A stretch of DNA of 64,000 nt from an uncultured Eubacteriales bacterium (GTDB lineage: Bacteria > Bacillota > Clostridia > Oscillospirales > Acutalibacteraceae), in NCBI GenBank assembly GCA_934464615.1, contig CAKSKA010000003.1:62001-126000 (forward strand). The letters run 5' to 3'. The notes under the pieces were generated by a model. It saw nothing but the letters and a program-made list of their open reading frames with translations. It did no database searches and had not been told where the DNA came from. Positions within the stretch are counted from its first letter, which is position 1; each line of letters begins with the position of its first letter. This document shows, one piece after another, positions 8,701 to 16,722 of this stretch. Both the position numbers and the translations under genes were made by a program.

Positions 8701-9864
8701 TTATATTTTTTTAAATTTTTCAATTACTTCAAAATATCTTTTATATGCGGTGTCAACAGCTTGCTCCCAAGAATAATAAACGGTTTGTGCCGCCTGCATA
8801 CCTATTTTGTTTAAATACCCTTTTTCGTTTAACGCAGCCGCCAGAGTGCTTGCAAAACTGTCGGCGTTTTCATCAATTAACAATCCGTCAAATCCGTGCG
8901 TTACGCCTTCTGCCGCACAACTGCCCTTAACAAGTATCGCCGCACACTCGCAGGCAGCGGCTTCTTTTACCACAAGACCTGACGTATCGTAAGTAGACGG
9001 GAACAAAAGTAAATCGGCACAGCTGAAAAATGCCCGCGTAACCCGTCTGTCATAAACAGCGCCGGTAAACACAAGATATTCCTCATCAAATCCGCAATTT
9101 TTCGCATATTCTTCAACGGACGGTCTGTCAGGTCCGTCGCCGACAATAAGCGTTTTAAATTTAAAGCCCGATTCCTTAAGTTTTTTAAGGCCGTCGATAA
9201 TCAATTGTAAATTTTTATACCACATGGTTCTTCCGCAAAACAAAAATATCGGAACACCCGGTTCAAGTCGGTACTTTCTTTTAATTTCGTTAATATCAGC
9301 CGCCGGTGCTTTGCCCTTTTTAAAATCGGTACCGTTACGCATTACGGTTACTTCGCCTGTATAACCTATTGTCCTTAAACTCTCCACCGCGCCTTGCGAT
9401 ACACACCATACTTCATCCGCTAAATTAATGTTATTTAATATAAATTTACGCGAAATTGAATTAAGCTGCTTATTAGGAACAAAGTTATCAATATCAATAT
9501 CAAACTTTGTATGGTATGTAAACACGGTAGGTATTTTATTGCCCGAAACTTCATGTGCCAAAACGGCAGACGCAAAAGGACAATGTACATGCAATATATC
9601 AAAATTTTTACGTTTAAGATCCATCACCGTTACTGGCGAAAAAGGATTACCCACACGATAAGGCATACTACCGCTGAATTTTACGGATGAATACCGATAA
9701 ACTTCATATGGCTTATTATCAATCACATGCGGATATTCCGGAGTTACTACGGTTGCCGTACCGTAAGAGTCTGTAATAATATCGGCATAATTTTTTACGC
9801 AATTTGCAACGCCGTCGATCGTCGGCGGAAATGAATCGTTGAAAAGTCCTACGTTAAGTCCCAT
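8701..9864 (-). CDS. Glycosyltransferase family 4 protein
   Basis: 387 residues with the two-Rossmann (GT-B) arrangement. The N-terminal acceptor domain begins MGLNVGLFNDSFPPTIDGVA, as in lipid- or polysaccharide-directed GT4 enzymes. The C-terminal donor domain has IFLFCGRTMWYKNLQLIIDGL, then LLLFPSTYDTSGLVVKEAAAC with the E-x7-E-type nucleotide-sugar site (about residues 290-315). Soluble or membrane-associated. Relatives include glucosyl- and mannosyltransferases of membrane glycolipids, and neighbours do not identify the acceptor. Confidence 0.85.
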   Translation of the reverse strand: MGLNVGLFNDSFPPTIDGVANCVKNYADIITDSYGTATVVTPEYPHVIDNKPYEVYRYSSVKFSGSMPYRVGNPFSPVTVMDLKRKNFDILHVHCPFASAVLAHEVSGNKIPTVFTYHTKFDIDIDNFVPNKQLNSISRKFILNNINLADEVWCVSQGAVESLRTIGYTGEVTVMRNGTDFKKGKAPAADINEIKRKYRLEPGVPIFLFCGRTMWYKNLQLIIDGLKKLKESGFKFKTLIVGDGPDRPSVEEYAKNCGFDEEYLVFTGAVYDRRVTRAFFSCADLLLFPSTYDTSGLVVKEAAACECAAILVKGSCAAEGVTHGFDGLLIDENADSFASTLAAALNEKGYLNKIGMQAAQTVYYSWEQAVDTAYKRYFEVIEKFKKI

Positions 9865-9918
9865 AATTTATTCACCCAGTTCATTATATAATTTAACGGT
9901 ATATTAGTCAAGAATATT

Positions 9919-9950
9919 AAACGGCGCGGGAATTTTTCCCCGCGCCGTTT
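9919..9950 (-). terminator. Terminator of the SASP gene
   Basis: A 12-bp GC-rich inverted repeat (9919-9930 with 9939-9950) immediately downstream of the SASP stop, followed on the minus strand by TTTAATATT. Confidence 0.8.
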
Positions 9951-9963
9951 CGTTATAATTTAC

Positions 9964-10149
9964 TTATTTCATGCTGTTTTCATAAGATTCGATCATCTTT
10001 TTAACCATCTGTCCACCGATAGAACCGGCCTGTTTAGAGGTAAGATCACCGTTGTAACCCTGCTTAAGGTTTACGCCAACTTCGTTAGCAGCCTCCATCT
10101 TAAAGCGATTGAGAGCGTCCTTAGCTTCAGGAACTACGTTCTTTGCCAT
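9964..10149 (-). CDS. Alpha/beta-type small acid-soluble spore protein
   Basis: 61 residues, the usual SASP size. These proteins coat spore DNA, bend it to an A-like form and protect it from UV, and are degraded by the GPR protease at germination. Conserved elements are the N-terminal PEAKDALNRFKMEAANEVG with the expected GPR-cleavage region, and the C-terminal DLTSKQAGSIGGQMVKKMI. ATG at 10147-10149 was chosen with AAGGAG just upstream; an in-frame GTG three codons earlier overlaps that site. A forespore sigma factor would be expected, but I could not define its promoter. Confidence 0.95.
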   Translation of the reverse strand: MAKNVVPEAKDALNRFKMEAANEVGVNLKQGYNGDLTSKQAGSIGGQMVKKMIESYENSMK

Positions 10150-10280
10150 GATATTCACTCCTTGTTAATAGATTTTGCGTTTGTAATAGTATTTTGTGAA
10201 AAAACCAAAACATTATTAAAGGTAAATTAATCAAACAATGTAAAAATTTTCTTTGAATTTCGCCTTAAACTTTGCTTTTC

Positions 10281-10309
10281 TTGACAATTGACGCAAATTG
10301 TTGTATTAT
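10281..10309 (+). promoter_or_regulatory. Sigma-A promoter of the amino acid ABC operon
   Basis: TTGACA (10281-10286), 17-nt spacer, TATTAT (10304-10309), 33 nt upstream of the binding-protein start codon. Confidence 0.75.
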
Positions 10310-10342
10310 AGTGTATATATTTTTTGAAAAGGGGTTAAAAAT

Positions 10343-11113
10343 ATGAAAAAAGCAATTAAATTACTTGCACTTGTTTCAGCCGTAATTATGTGTGTAACAT
10401 GTTTTGCAGGCTGCAATAAAAAAGACGATGGAGAAAAAGTTTACGTTATAGCGACAGATACTATGTTTGCACCGTTTGAATTTACCGATGCAAACAACCA
10501 GTTTGTAGGTATAGATGTTGACCTGCTTGCCGCAATTGCGGAAGATCAGGGATTCAAATACGAATTACGCTCCTTAGGTTTTAATGCTGCCGTTACCGCA
10601 CTTGAAACCAGCCAGGCAGACGGTGTTATTGCCGGAATGAGCATTACGGATGAACGTAAGGAAAAATACACATTCTCTAATCCTTATTATGATTCCGGTG
10701 TTGTTATGGGCGTTGCAGCCGATAATAACGATATTCAGTCCTATGCAGACCTTAAAGGTAAAACCGTTGCGGTAAAAGCCGGTACGGAAGGTAAAACTTT
10801 TGCTGAGTCAATAAAAGACCAGTACGGCTTTAACATTGACGTATTTGATAATTCGGGTACGATGTATCAGGCTGTAACATCCGGCACGGCTGTTGCCTGC
10901 TTCGAGGATTATCCGGTTATGGGTTACGGTATTTCGCAGAATAACGGACTTAAAATGGTTACCGCCATGGAAAAAGGTTCATCTTACGGATTTGCCGTAC
11001 TTAAGGGTTCGGACAATGAAGTTCTTGTTGAAAAATTCAATGCCGGTCTTGAAAAACTTAAGGAAAACGGCAAATATCAGGAAATACTCAGCAAATATAT
11101 TTCCGAAAAATAA
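10343..11113 (+). CDS. Polar amino acid ABC transporter, substrate-binding lipoprotein
   Basis: 256 residues of the extracellular solute-binding family 3. A lipoprotein signal peptide ends in CFAGC, so the cysteine near residue 23 should be lipidated and the protein anchored outside the membrane. The ligand fold shows APFEFTDANNQFVGIDVDLLAAI, typical of glutamine, cystine and related binding proteins, and DERKEKYTFSNPYYDSG. The exact amino acid cannot be read from sequence. It heads the operon with a permease and ATPase, from which it is separated by a 137-nt spacer holding a stable hairpin. Confidence 0.92.
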   Translation: MKKAIKLLALVSAVIMCVTCFAGCNKKDDGEKVYVIATDTMFAPFEFTDANNQFVGIDVDLLAAIAEDQGFKYELRSLGFNAAVTALETSQADGVIAGMSITDERKEKYTFSNPYYDSGVVMGVAADNNDIQSYADLKGKTVAVKAGTEGKTFAESIKDQYGFNIDVFDNSGTMYQAVTSGTAVACFEDYPVMGYGISQNNGLKMVTAMEKGSSYGFAVLKGSDNEVLVEKFNAGLEKLKENGKYQEILSKYISEK

Positions 11114-11188
11114 TTGATTTTTCATAATTTATAATCGTGATGATAAAGTTCTCCTGCTTCAGTGTGGGGTGATTCACACGGTTTGTTG

Positions 11189-11224
11189 CAACACGGTCTG
11201 ACTAAAAAACGTCGGACCGTGTTG
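11189..11224 (+). promoter_or_regulatory. Intercistronic stem-loop between binding protein and permease
   Basis: CAACACGGTCTGAC (11189-11202) pairs with GTCGGACCGTGTTG (11211-11224): a 14-bp stem with one G-U and an A-rich loop. There is no U-tract after it, so it is unlikely to be a full terminator. A 5-bp hairpin GTGTG/CACAC precedes it. Such stems often stabilise the binding-protein message relative to the permease. Confidence 0.55.
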
Positions 11225-11250
11225 ATGTTGTAAAAAGCTGGAGGATTTTT

Positions 11251-11940
11251 ATGGGTTTATTTCAGGGTTTTGATTTTGCAAGAGTCGTAAACCTATTACT
11301 GCAGGGTATGTGGGTTACGGTAAAAGTAACCGTACTGTCGCTTTTAATAGCGCTTGCAATAGGTTTGCTTTCCTGCCTTATGGGCATTTCAAAATCAAAA
11401 ATACTTTCCTTTTTATCAAAATTTTACATTTGGCTTATACGCGGTACACCGTTTATTGTTCAGTTGTTTATAATATATTTCGGTATTCCGCAATTTATTA
11501 AAGCCATAGGTATAAGTAATTTTAAAATTTCGGCTTTTGCAGCAGCTACCATAACGCTCGCGCTTAATGCCGGCGCTTATATTTCGGAAATTTTCCGCGG
11601 TGCTATAAATGCAGTTGATAAAGGACAAATGGAAGCAGCGCGCAGTTTGGGACTTTCCAAAAGCAAGGCAATGACAAAGGTAGTTTTGCCTCAGGCTTTC
11701 AGAATATGTATCCCTTCACTCTGCAATCAGTTTATCATAACCCTTAAGGATTCATCTTTGGCGTCAACAATTTCGCTTAAAGAAATTGTTTTCCAAGGTC
11801 AGCAATATGCGTTTTCTACATATAAAATGTTTGCAACGTATATAATGATAGGCGTTGCTTATTTAATAATTATTTCAATACTATCGTTCCTAATTAAAAT
11901 TATTGAAAGGAGACTTAACGTAGGACATGAAAAAAGTTGA
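11251..11940 (+). CDS. Amino acid ABC transporter permease (HisM/GlnP type)
   Basis: A 229-residue membrane subunit with about five helices. The cytoplasmic EAA loop reads GAINAVDKGQMEAARSLGLSKSKAMTKVVLPQA (about residues 122-154), the contact site for the ATPase. FDFARVVNLLLQGMWVTVKVT at the N-terminus is typical of polar amino acid permeases. The start has GGAGG 7 nt upstream. Its 3' end overlaps the ATPase gene by 14 nt, indicating coupling. Confidence 0.92.
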   Translation: MGLFQGFDFARVVNLLLQGMWVTVKVTVLSLLIALAIGLLSCLMGISKSKILSFLSKFYIWLIRGTPFIVQLFIIYFGIPQFIKAIGISNFKISAFAAATITLALNAGAYISEIFRGAINAVDKGQMEAARSLGLSKSKAMTKVVLPQAFRICIPSLCNQFIITLKDSSLASTISLKEIVFQGQQYAFSTYKMFATYIMIGVAYLIIISILSFLIKIIERRLNVGHEKS

Positions 11941-12655
11941 AGTTAAAAATTTATATAAGTCCTTCGGTAAGTTGGATGTTTTAAAAGGAATTGATTTTGA
12001 TGTGACCGACGGTGAAGTCGTTTGTCTTATCGGTCCTTCCGGTTCGGGTAAATCGACAATACTGCGTTGCCTTAACAAACTTGAGGAATCAACATCGGGC
12101 GAGATTTATGTTGACGGACACTGCATTACCAGCAAGCATACGGACATTAATAAAGTGCGTGAAAAAATCGGTATGGTATTCCAGCAATTCAATTTGTTTC
12201 CGAATATGACTGTGCTTGAAAACATAACAATGGCACCCGTAACGCTTAAACTTGCCGACAAGCAAACTGCGGAAAAAACCGCATTGGAATTGCTTGAGCG
12301 CGTAGGTCTTGCCGATAAAGCAAACGCTTATCCGAAACAGCTTTCCGGCGGTCAGCAGCAGCGTGTTGCTATTGCCCGTTCCCTTGCGATGAATCCTGAT
12401 ATTATGCTGTTTGACGAACCTACAAGCGCACTTGATCCCGAAATGGTCGGAGAAGTTTTGAATGTTATGAAGGAACTTGCCGCGCAAGGTATGACGATGG
12501 TGGTTGTTACACATGAAATGGGATTTGCCCGTGATGTTGCAAACCGTGTTATATTTATGGCAGACGGTGTAATTGTTGAGGAAGGCACACCCGAAGAGAT
12601 ATTTAAAAACCCGAAAGCACAGCGTACAAAAGAATTTTTAAACTGTGTTTTATAA
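11927..12655 (+). CDS. glnQ: Amino acid ABC transporter ATP-binding protein
   Basis: A 242-residue cytoplasmic ATPase of the GlnQ/HisP type. Walker A GPSGSGKST is at about residues 36-44, the Q-loop follows in VFQQFNLFPNMTVLENI, the signature is LSGGQQQR, and Walker B with the catalytic glutamate is IMLFDEPTSALDPE. The H-loop histidine is in VVVTHEMGFA. It powers uptake through the adjacent permease. The symbol reflects family, not proven substrate. Confidence 0.92.
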   Translation: MKKVEVKNLYKSFGKLDVLKGIDFDVTDGEVVCLIGPSGSGKSTILRCLNKLEESTSGEIYVDGHCITSKHTDINKVREKIGMVFQQFNLFPNMTVLENITMAPVTLKLADKQTAEKTALELLERVGLADKANAYPKQLSGGQQQRVAIARSLAMNPDIMLFDEPTSALDPEMVGEVLNVMKELAAQGMTMVVVTHEMGFARDVANRVIFMADGVIVEEGTPEEIFKNPKAQRTKEFLNCVL

Positions 12656-12668
12656 ACAATATGGCATA

Positions 12669-12696
12669 AAAAAATCAGCCTTACGGCTGATTTTTT
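12669..12696. terminator. Bidirectional terminator between glnQ and argS
   Basis: AAAAATCAGCC and GGCTGATTTTT around TTAC, with A and T tracts on either side, between convergent genes. Confidence 0.88.
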
Positions 12697-12702
12697 GTTT
12701 TT

Positions 12703-14388
12703 TTACATACTTTCCGGCGCATCAATTTTCATCATCGTCAGTACGTTTTTAATTGCAATACCGACTGCTTTGCAAAGCGATACACGCGCCATCATGACAG
12801 GCTCCTCAACACCACGCACGCGGCAGGAATTATAGAATTTATGGAACTTTGCCGCAAGGTCGCAAACATAATGCGTAAGCCTTGTGGGATCCAATGTTTT
12901 TGCCGCGGTTATAATTTCACCTGTAAGTCCCGATAAATATGTTATCAATTCCCTTTCGTCCGCACTGTTAAGCGCACCGAGTTCCGTCCTTGTACATTCG
13001 CGTATCTTAATACCGTCCGCTTCAAGATTACGCATAATACTGCAAATTCTCGCATAAGCGTATTGAACATAATAAACGGGGTTTTGATTTGACTGTTCAA
13101 CTGCCAAATCAAGATCAAAATCAAAATGGCTGTTGGGCTCTCTTAAATTAAAGAAAAATCTTGCCGCGTCTATCGGCACTTCATCAAGCAGTGTTACAAG
13201 TGTAATTGCCTTGCCCGACCGCTTGGACGCTTTAATAATTTCGCCGTTGCGTACCAGCCTTACCATTTGCATAAGTACAACTTTCAGTTTATCCGCGTCT
13301 ACACCCAAAGCTGTAAGCGCGCCTTTAAGCCGAGGCACATATCCGTGATGGTCGGCGCCCAAAACATCCACTGCAACATCAAAATTACGCGTTACAAGTT
13401 TGTTATAATGGTACGCAATATCCGGAACAACATATGTCGGAACGCCGTTTGAACGCACAAGCACAAAATCGTCACTGCCAAAATCCGTTCCCTTAAACCA
13501 GAGTGCGTCCTCCTTCTCATAAGTATGTCCGCTTTGCTTTAAAAGCTCTATAATACGCGTTGTTTCTCCGGAAGAATGGAGTGAACTTTCTCTAAACCAA
13601 GTATCATATTCTATTCTGTATTTCAACAAATCATCATGCAAACCTTGGATATTTTTGGGAAGCGCAAAATCAACCAGCGCTTTCCTGCGTTCCTGCTCAT
13701 CTTTAGCGATATAAGAATCTCCGTACAGTTTTGCAAATTCCTTTGCGTGTTCCACAATATCCGCACCGTGATAGGAATCCTCGGGCATCTCAATGCTGTC
13801 GTCAAACAACTGCCTGTAGCGCAGATCCAAGGATAATCCGAATTTATTTATTTGATTTCCCGCGTCATTCACATAAAATTCGCGTTCCGTATAAAATCCT
13901 GCCGCACTTAAAACCGACGCCAAGCAGTCGCCTATTGCCCCGCCGCGTGCATTACCTATATGCATAGGTCCTGTAGGATTTGCCGAAACAAATTCAACCA
14001 AAGCCCTTTTACCCTGTCCGTAATCGCTCTTTCCGAAGTCGTCACCGGCTGCAATGACTTCGTTTATAATATCGGCATAATAATTATCATTTAAAAATAC
14101 ATTTATAAAACCCGGACCGGCAATTTCGCATCTGCTGATGTATGTATCCTTAAAATCGGCATTATCCGTTAATATTTCCGCAATTTTTCTCGGCGCGTTT
14201 TTAAATGCTTTTGTCCACACCATTGCGGCATTTACAGCATAATCGCCGTGTTCGCGGTTCGCAGGAACTTCAATATTAAAATCCTTTAATTCCGCTTCGG
14301 GCAATAATCCGCCGTTTACGGCTTTTTCAGCCGCCGCCGTAATTACCTGTTTAATTTGTTCCTTTGCTGTTTCCACTGTATTTGCCAT
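12703..14388 (-). CDS. argS: Arginyl-tRNA synthetase
   Basis: A 561-residue class I synthetase that charges tRNA-Arg with arginine. The HIGH-type motif is seen in ANPTGPMHIGNARGGAIGD (about residues 130-148); the KMSKS position is degenerate (KASKRSG), as is common in ArgRS. An N-terminal Arg_tRNA_synt_N domain and a C-terminal DALR anticodon-binding domain (about residues 440-561) complete the usual length. ATG at 14386-14388 overlaps the stop of the DUF1934 gene; an upstream in-frame TTG is less likely. It is the last gene of murI-DUF1934-argS. Confidence 0.96.
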   Translation of the reverse strand: MANTVETAKEQIKQVITAAAEKAVNGGLLPEAELKDFNIEVPANREHGDYAVNAAMVWTKAFKNAPRKIAEILTDNADFKDTYISRCEIAGPGFINVFLNDNYYADIINEVIAAGDDFGKSDYGQGKRALVEFVSANPTGPMHIGNARGGAIGDCLASVLSAAGFYTEREFYVNDAGNQINKFGLSLDLRYRQLFDDSIEMPEDSYHGADIVEHAKEFAKLYGDSYIAKDEQERRKALVDFALPKNIQGLHDDLLKYRIEYDTWFRESSLHSSGETTRIIELLKQSGHTYEKEDALWFKGTDFGSDDFVLVRSNGVPTYVVPDIAYHYNKLVTRNFDVAVDVLGADHHGYVPRLKGALTALGVDADKLKVVLMQMVRLVRNGEIIKASKRSGKAITLVTLLDEVPIDAARFFFNLREPNSHFDFDLDLAVEQSNQNPVYYVQYAYARICSIMRNLEADGIKIRECTRTELGALNSADERELITYLSGLTGEIITAAKTLDPTRLTHYVCDLAAKFHKFYNSCRVRGVEEPVMMARVSLCKAVGIAIKNVLTMMKIDAPESM

Positions 14389-14813
14389 CAATTCTCTTCT
14401 ACCCTTCTGACGTTTATCTCCACTGTATTGCTGCTTAAAAAATCATTTTCAACGTCTATTGTATAATCCAACTTTACAAATCCGCCGTTTTCGGATAATT
14501 CATTTACAACTCTTTTGCCGAATATTCCCAAAACCAACTCGCCCTGCGGAATTCGATAAAAGCATTTATTACGCTTTCCCTGCTCAATAACAAGTCTGCT
14601 CTCAACCGAGCCTGACCGCAACATTATTGCCTTGTTATCCGCAACATTTATAACGTTTTTAACAACCTCATCCTTAATTGCCTGATTTTCCAAATAGGAC
14701 AACATATATTTGCCGTCGCGCACAGCCATTTTACCGCAGGTTGAAAGTTCAATAACATCCTCGTCATCTATACCCTGCTGCGTGCTTTTTATGTCTATAA
14801 TTACATCTGTCAT
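14388..14813 (-). CDS. DUF1934 family protein (YwiB-like)
   Basis: 141 residues predicted to form a calycin-like beta barrel. The family is known mainly as a neighbour of argS in Firmicutes (ywiB in Bacillus subtilis), and the same neighbourhood is seen here. No catalytic residues are apparent. C-terminal features include FGKRVVNELSENGGFVKLDYTID, typical of DUF1934. It overlaps murI by 4 nt and argS by 1 nt, which suggests translational coupling. Function unknown. Confidence 0.85.
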   Translation of the reverse strand: MTDVIIDIKSTQQGIDDEDVIELSTCGKMAVRDGKYMLSYLENQAIKDEVVKNVINVADNKAIMLRSGSVESRLVIEQGKRNKCFYRIPQGELVLGIFGKRVVNELSENGGFVKLDYTIDVENDFLSSNTVEINVRRVEEN

Positions 14814-15628
14814 ATTTTACTGATGTCCACCTGCCTTGCATTGCTGCTGTCAAGTTTCTCACCTAACAGCAACTGTGCAACATTTTCAAAAGAATTTGTC
14901 ATATCGCTTACAAAAAAGCTGTGTACCGCATTTTTCTTTCCGTCGTTCAGCTTATCCTGACTTTCAAAAAAATGCTTTACAGCCAAAGCTGTAGCATCTC
15001 CCATATTAATCAGTTTTACATCCTTGCCCAATATTTTACTTATAACATCCTGTAAAATCGGATAATGCGTACAACCGAGCACCAGCGTGTCTATTCCCGT
15101 ATTCTCAAAGCAGGCAAGATACCGCTTTGCGGTTTCGTAAACAACCGGATCGTCTGAACTGAACAATCCTTCCTCAACCAACGGTACAAAAAGCGGACAG
15201 CTGTTTGTAAACACCTTCGCGTCCGGCAAAATTTTTAAAATCTGCTTTTCGTGCGAGGCACTGTTTATTGTAACGGGTGTACCGATTACGCCTATGCGTT
15301 TAGTTTTTGTTGCCGCCGCGGCAGCCGCCGCCGCATGGGAAATAACCTCAAAAAACGGAACCGGCAGACCGTAGCCTGTATCTGCGGCAACAGCGCTTAC
15401 CGTACCGCATGCCGCAATTATTGCCTTTACGTTTTTGCTTAATAAAAATTCCTCATCCTCAACGGCATATTTGCGTATTGTGGATCTGCTTTTTGTGCCG
15501 TACGGCACACGTCCCGTATCCCCGAAATAAACAATATTCTCATTCGGCAGATGTCTGATTATCTCTCTAACAACCGTTAACCCTCCAAGGCCTGAATCAA
15601 AAATACCAATAGGTCTGTTGTCAGCCAA
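14810..15628 (-). CDS. murI: Glutamate racemase
   Basis: A 272-residue cytosolic enzyme that makes D-glutamate for peptidoglycan. Conserved segments are IGIFDSGLGGLTVVREI at the N-terminus, the first catalytic cysteine in AACGTVSA (about residue 74) and the second in LGCTHYP (about residue 185). The first motif has Gly where ACNTASA is more usual. The start codon is TTG at 15626-15628, supported by AGAGGTG upstream and by alignment of the N-terminus. It heads the murI-DUF1934-argS operon. Confidence 0.95.
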   Translation of the reverse strand: MADNRPIGIFDSGLGGLTVVREIIRHLPNENIVYFGDTGRVPYGTKSRSTIRKYAVEDEEFLLSKNVKAIIAACGTVSAVAADTGYGLPVPFFEVISHAAAAAAAATKTKRIGVIGTPVTINSASHEKQILKILPDAKVFTNSCPLFVPLVEEGLFSSDDPVVYETAKRYLACFENTGIDTLVLGCTHYPILQDVISKILGKDVKLINMGDATALAVKHFFESQDKLNDGKKNAVHSFFVSDMTNSFENVAQLLLGEKLDSSNARQVDISKI

Positions 15629-15715
15629 TACTAAGCACCTCTTTCAGTATGTACCGCGGTGTGACAGTCTGTTACAAAAATATGTAAAACCGCTATTAAC
15701 ATACAAATACAATTT

Positions 15716-15744
15716 ATCATACCATATTTAGTAATTTACTGCAA
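15716..15744 (-). promoter_or_regulatory. Promoter of the murI-argS operon
   Basis: Minus strand: TTGCAG (15739-15744), 17-nt spacer, TATGAT (15716-15721). It gives a leader of about 80 nt containing a small TGTGACA/TGTTACA hairpin (15660-15676). Confidence 0.6.
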
Positions 15745-15776
15745 CAAAATTATTTAAAAAAACATTAAATTTTGTA

Positions 15777-15804
15777 TTGACATCTGCAGAAAATATGTTA
15801 TAAT
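15777..15804 (+). promoter_or_regulatory. Promoter of the tRNA pair
   Basis: Consensus TTGACA (15777-15782), 16-nt spacer, TATAAT (15799-15804), about 15 nt before the first tRNA. Confidence 0.85.
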
Positions 15805-15819
15805 ATTTCTTGCTGACAC

Positions 15820-15896
15820 GGGCCATTAGCTCAGTTGGTTAGAGCAACCGGCTCATAACCGGTCGGTCCGGGGTTCGAGTCCCTGATGGCCCACCA
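15820..15896 (+). tRNA. tRNA with CAT anticodon (probably tRNA-Ile2, otherwise elongator tRNA-Met)
   Basis: A 77-nt cloverleaf with encoded CCA and acceptor stem GGGCCAT/ATGGCCC. The anticodon loop CTCATAA resembles the lysidine-modified isoleucine tRNA of Firmicutes rather than elongator Met loops (TTCATAC). The T-arm GGTTCGAGTCC is intact. Identity between Ile2 and Met is inferred from loop similarity only. Confidence 0.93.
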
Positions 15897-15929
15897 GTGT
15901 TTGCAAAACCGATTTATTATCGGATACAG

Positions 15930-16005
15930 AGGGGTATAGCTCAGCCGGTAGAGCAGCGGTCTCCAAAACCGCGTGCCGAGGGTTCGATCCCTTCTGCCCC
16001 TGCCA
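15930..16005 (+). tRNA. tRNA-Trp (CCA anticodon)
   Basis: A 76-nt cloverleaf. Acceptor stem AGGGGTA pairs with TGCCCCT, the discriminator is G and CCA is encoded. The anticodon loop reads CTCCAAA, giving CCA for UGG codons. It is 33 nt downstream of the first tRNA and followed by a terminator. Confidence 0.95.
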
Positions 16006-16042
16006 AAACAGCAAGTATCGTTTTTACGGTGCTTGCTGTTTT
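16005..16042 (+). terminator. Terminator of the tRNA operon
   Basis: AAAACAGCAAG (16005-16015) pairs with CTTGCTGTTTT (16032-16042) and is followed by further T residues. Confidence 0.85.
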
Positions 16043-16184
16043 TTCGTATACGCAATGCGAATCCGAGGTTCGCGGAGCGTGTTGTGTGCAGAAACCCTGA
16101 CCGAGTCGGAAGGCGAAAACGATCCCCTCTGTCAATGCAAAAAAGTTCCGTCCGCATAAACGGACGGGACTTTCACCTATTGTA
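16043..16184. other. Non-coding interval with one stable hairpin
   Basis: About 140 nt between the tRNA terminator and the HD gene terminator, with no credible ORF. Positions 16142-16154 pair with 16161-16173 (13 bp, one G-T pair, loop CATAAA). No promoter or known RNA family was recognised, so it is left unassigned. Confidence 0.4.
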
Positions 16185-16220
16185 TAAAAAGGATGTTGCA
16201 AATTTGCAACATCCTTTTTA
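16185..16220. terminator. Terminator at the 3' end of the HD-domain gene
   Basis: A perfect palindrome AAAAAGGATGTTGCAAAT with its complement; the T-tract overlaps the HD gene stop codon. It should work in both directions. Confidence 0.85.
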
Positions 16221-16697
16221 TAAAGTTTTCTCAAGTTCCGCAACGGCTTTAGGTATTTCAGGCGAAAAATCCATATACCATTTTTTTGTTTCGGCAATAT
16301 ATCTTTCTTTAAATTCCCTGTCCGTACAAACCGCACAATGCAAGTTGTGCAATCTGTCTGCCGCTTTAACCGCATATGCTACGGGGTTTTGTTTAATGCC
16401 GGACACATAGTCGTCCATAACATAATTTTTTTGCTTTGTAAGCACTTTTACGTTTTCCAAAACGCTTTTCCCCGCAATATTTTCTATTTCGTCATTCGTT
16501 GCGTCGGTATCCTCAAGCAAATCATGAAACAACGCCGTCAGTACATACTCCATACCGTAGCCTTTATCCGTCATCATATCCGCAACAGCAACAGGGTGTG
16601 TAATATACGGCGCACCGCCGATGCGTTTTTGCCCTTTATGCTTTTGTGCTGCAAATTCAAGCGCTGTGTTGTAAAGTTCAAGTTCACTTTCAGTCAT
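16218..16697 (-). CDS. HD-domain protein, small (p)ppGpp hydrolase-like
   Basis: 159 residues covering only the hydrolase half of RelA/SpoT proteins. Metal-site motifs are visible: KHKGQKR (about residues 19-25), PYITHPVAVA with His34, ALFHDLLEDT with His58-Asp59, and KAADRLHNL near residue 112. No synthetase, TGS or ACT domains follow, so it resembles stand-alone alarmone hydrolases (MESH1-like). Alarmone hydrolysis is an inference from family; another nucleotide substrate is possible. Confidence 0.8.
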   Translation of the reverse strand: MTESELELYNTALEFAAQKHKGQKRIGGAPYITHPVAVADMMTDKGYGMEYVLTALFHDLLEDTDATNDEIENIAGKSVLENVKVLTKQKNYVMDDYVSGIKQNPVAYAVKAADRLHNLHCAVCTDREFKERYIAETKKWYMDFSPEIPKAVAELEKTL

Positions 16698-16722
16698 GCT
16701 GTCATCCTTTAAAATAAAACAT

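Noticed and set aside
16142..16173. Hairpin AAAGTTCCGTCCG/CGGACGGGACTTT as a possible small RNA
   Set aside because: No promoter or U-tract belonging to it was found; listed only as part of a non-coding interval.
15831..16375. Minus-strand ORFs opposite the two tRNAs, with segments such as AIRDSNPGPTGYEPVAL and GAEGIEPSARGFGDRCSTG
   Set aside because: These are the familiar spurious antisense-tRNA translations; both tRNAs are intact on the plus strand and the ORFs lack ribosome binding sites.
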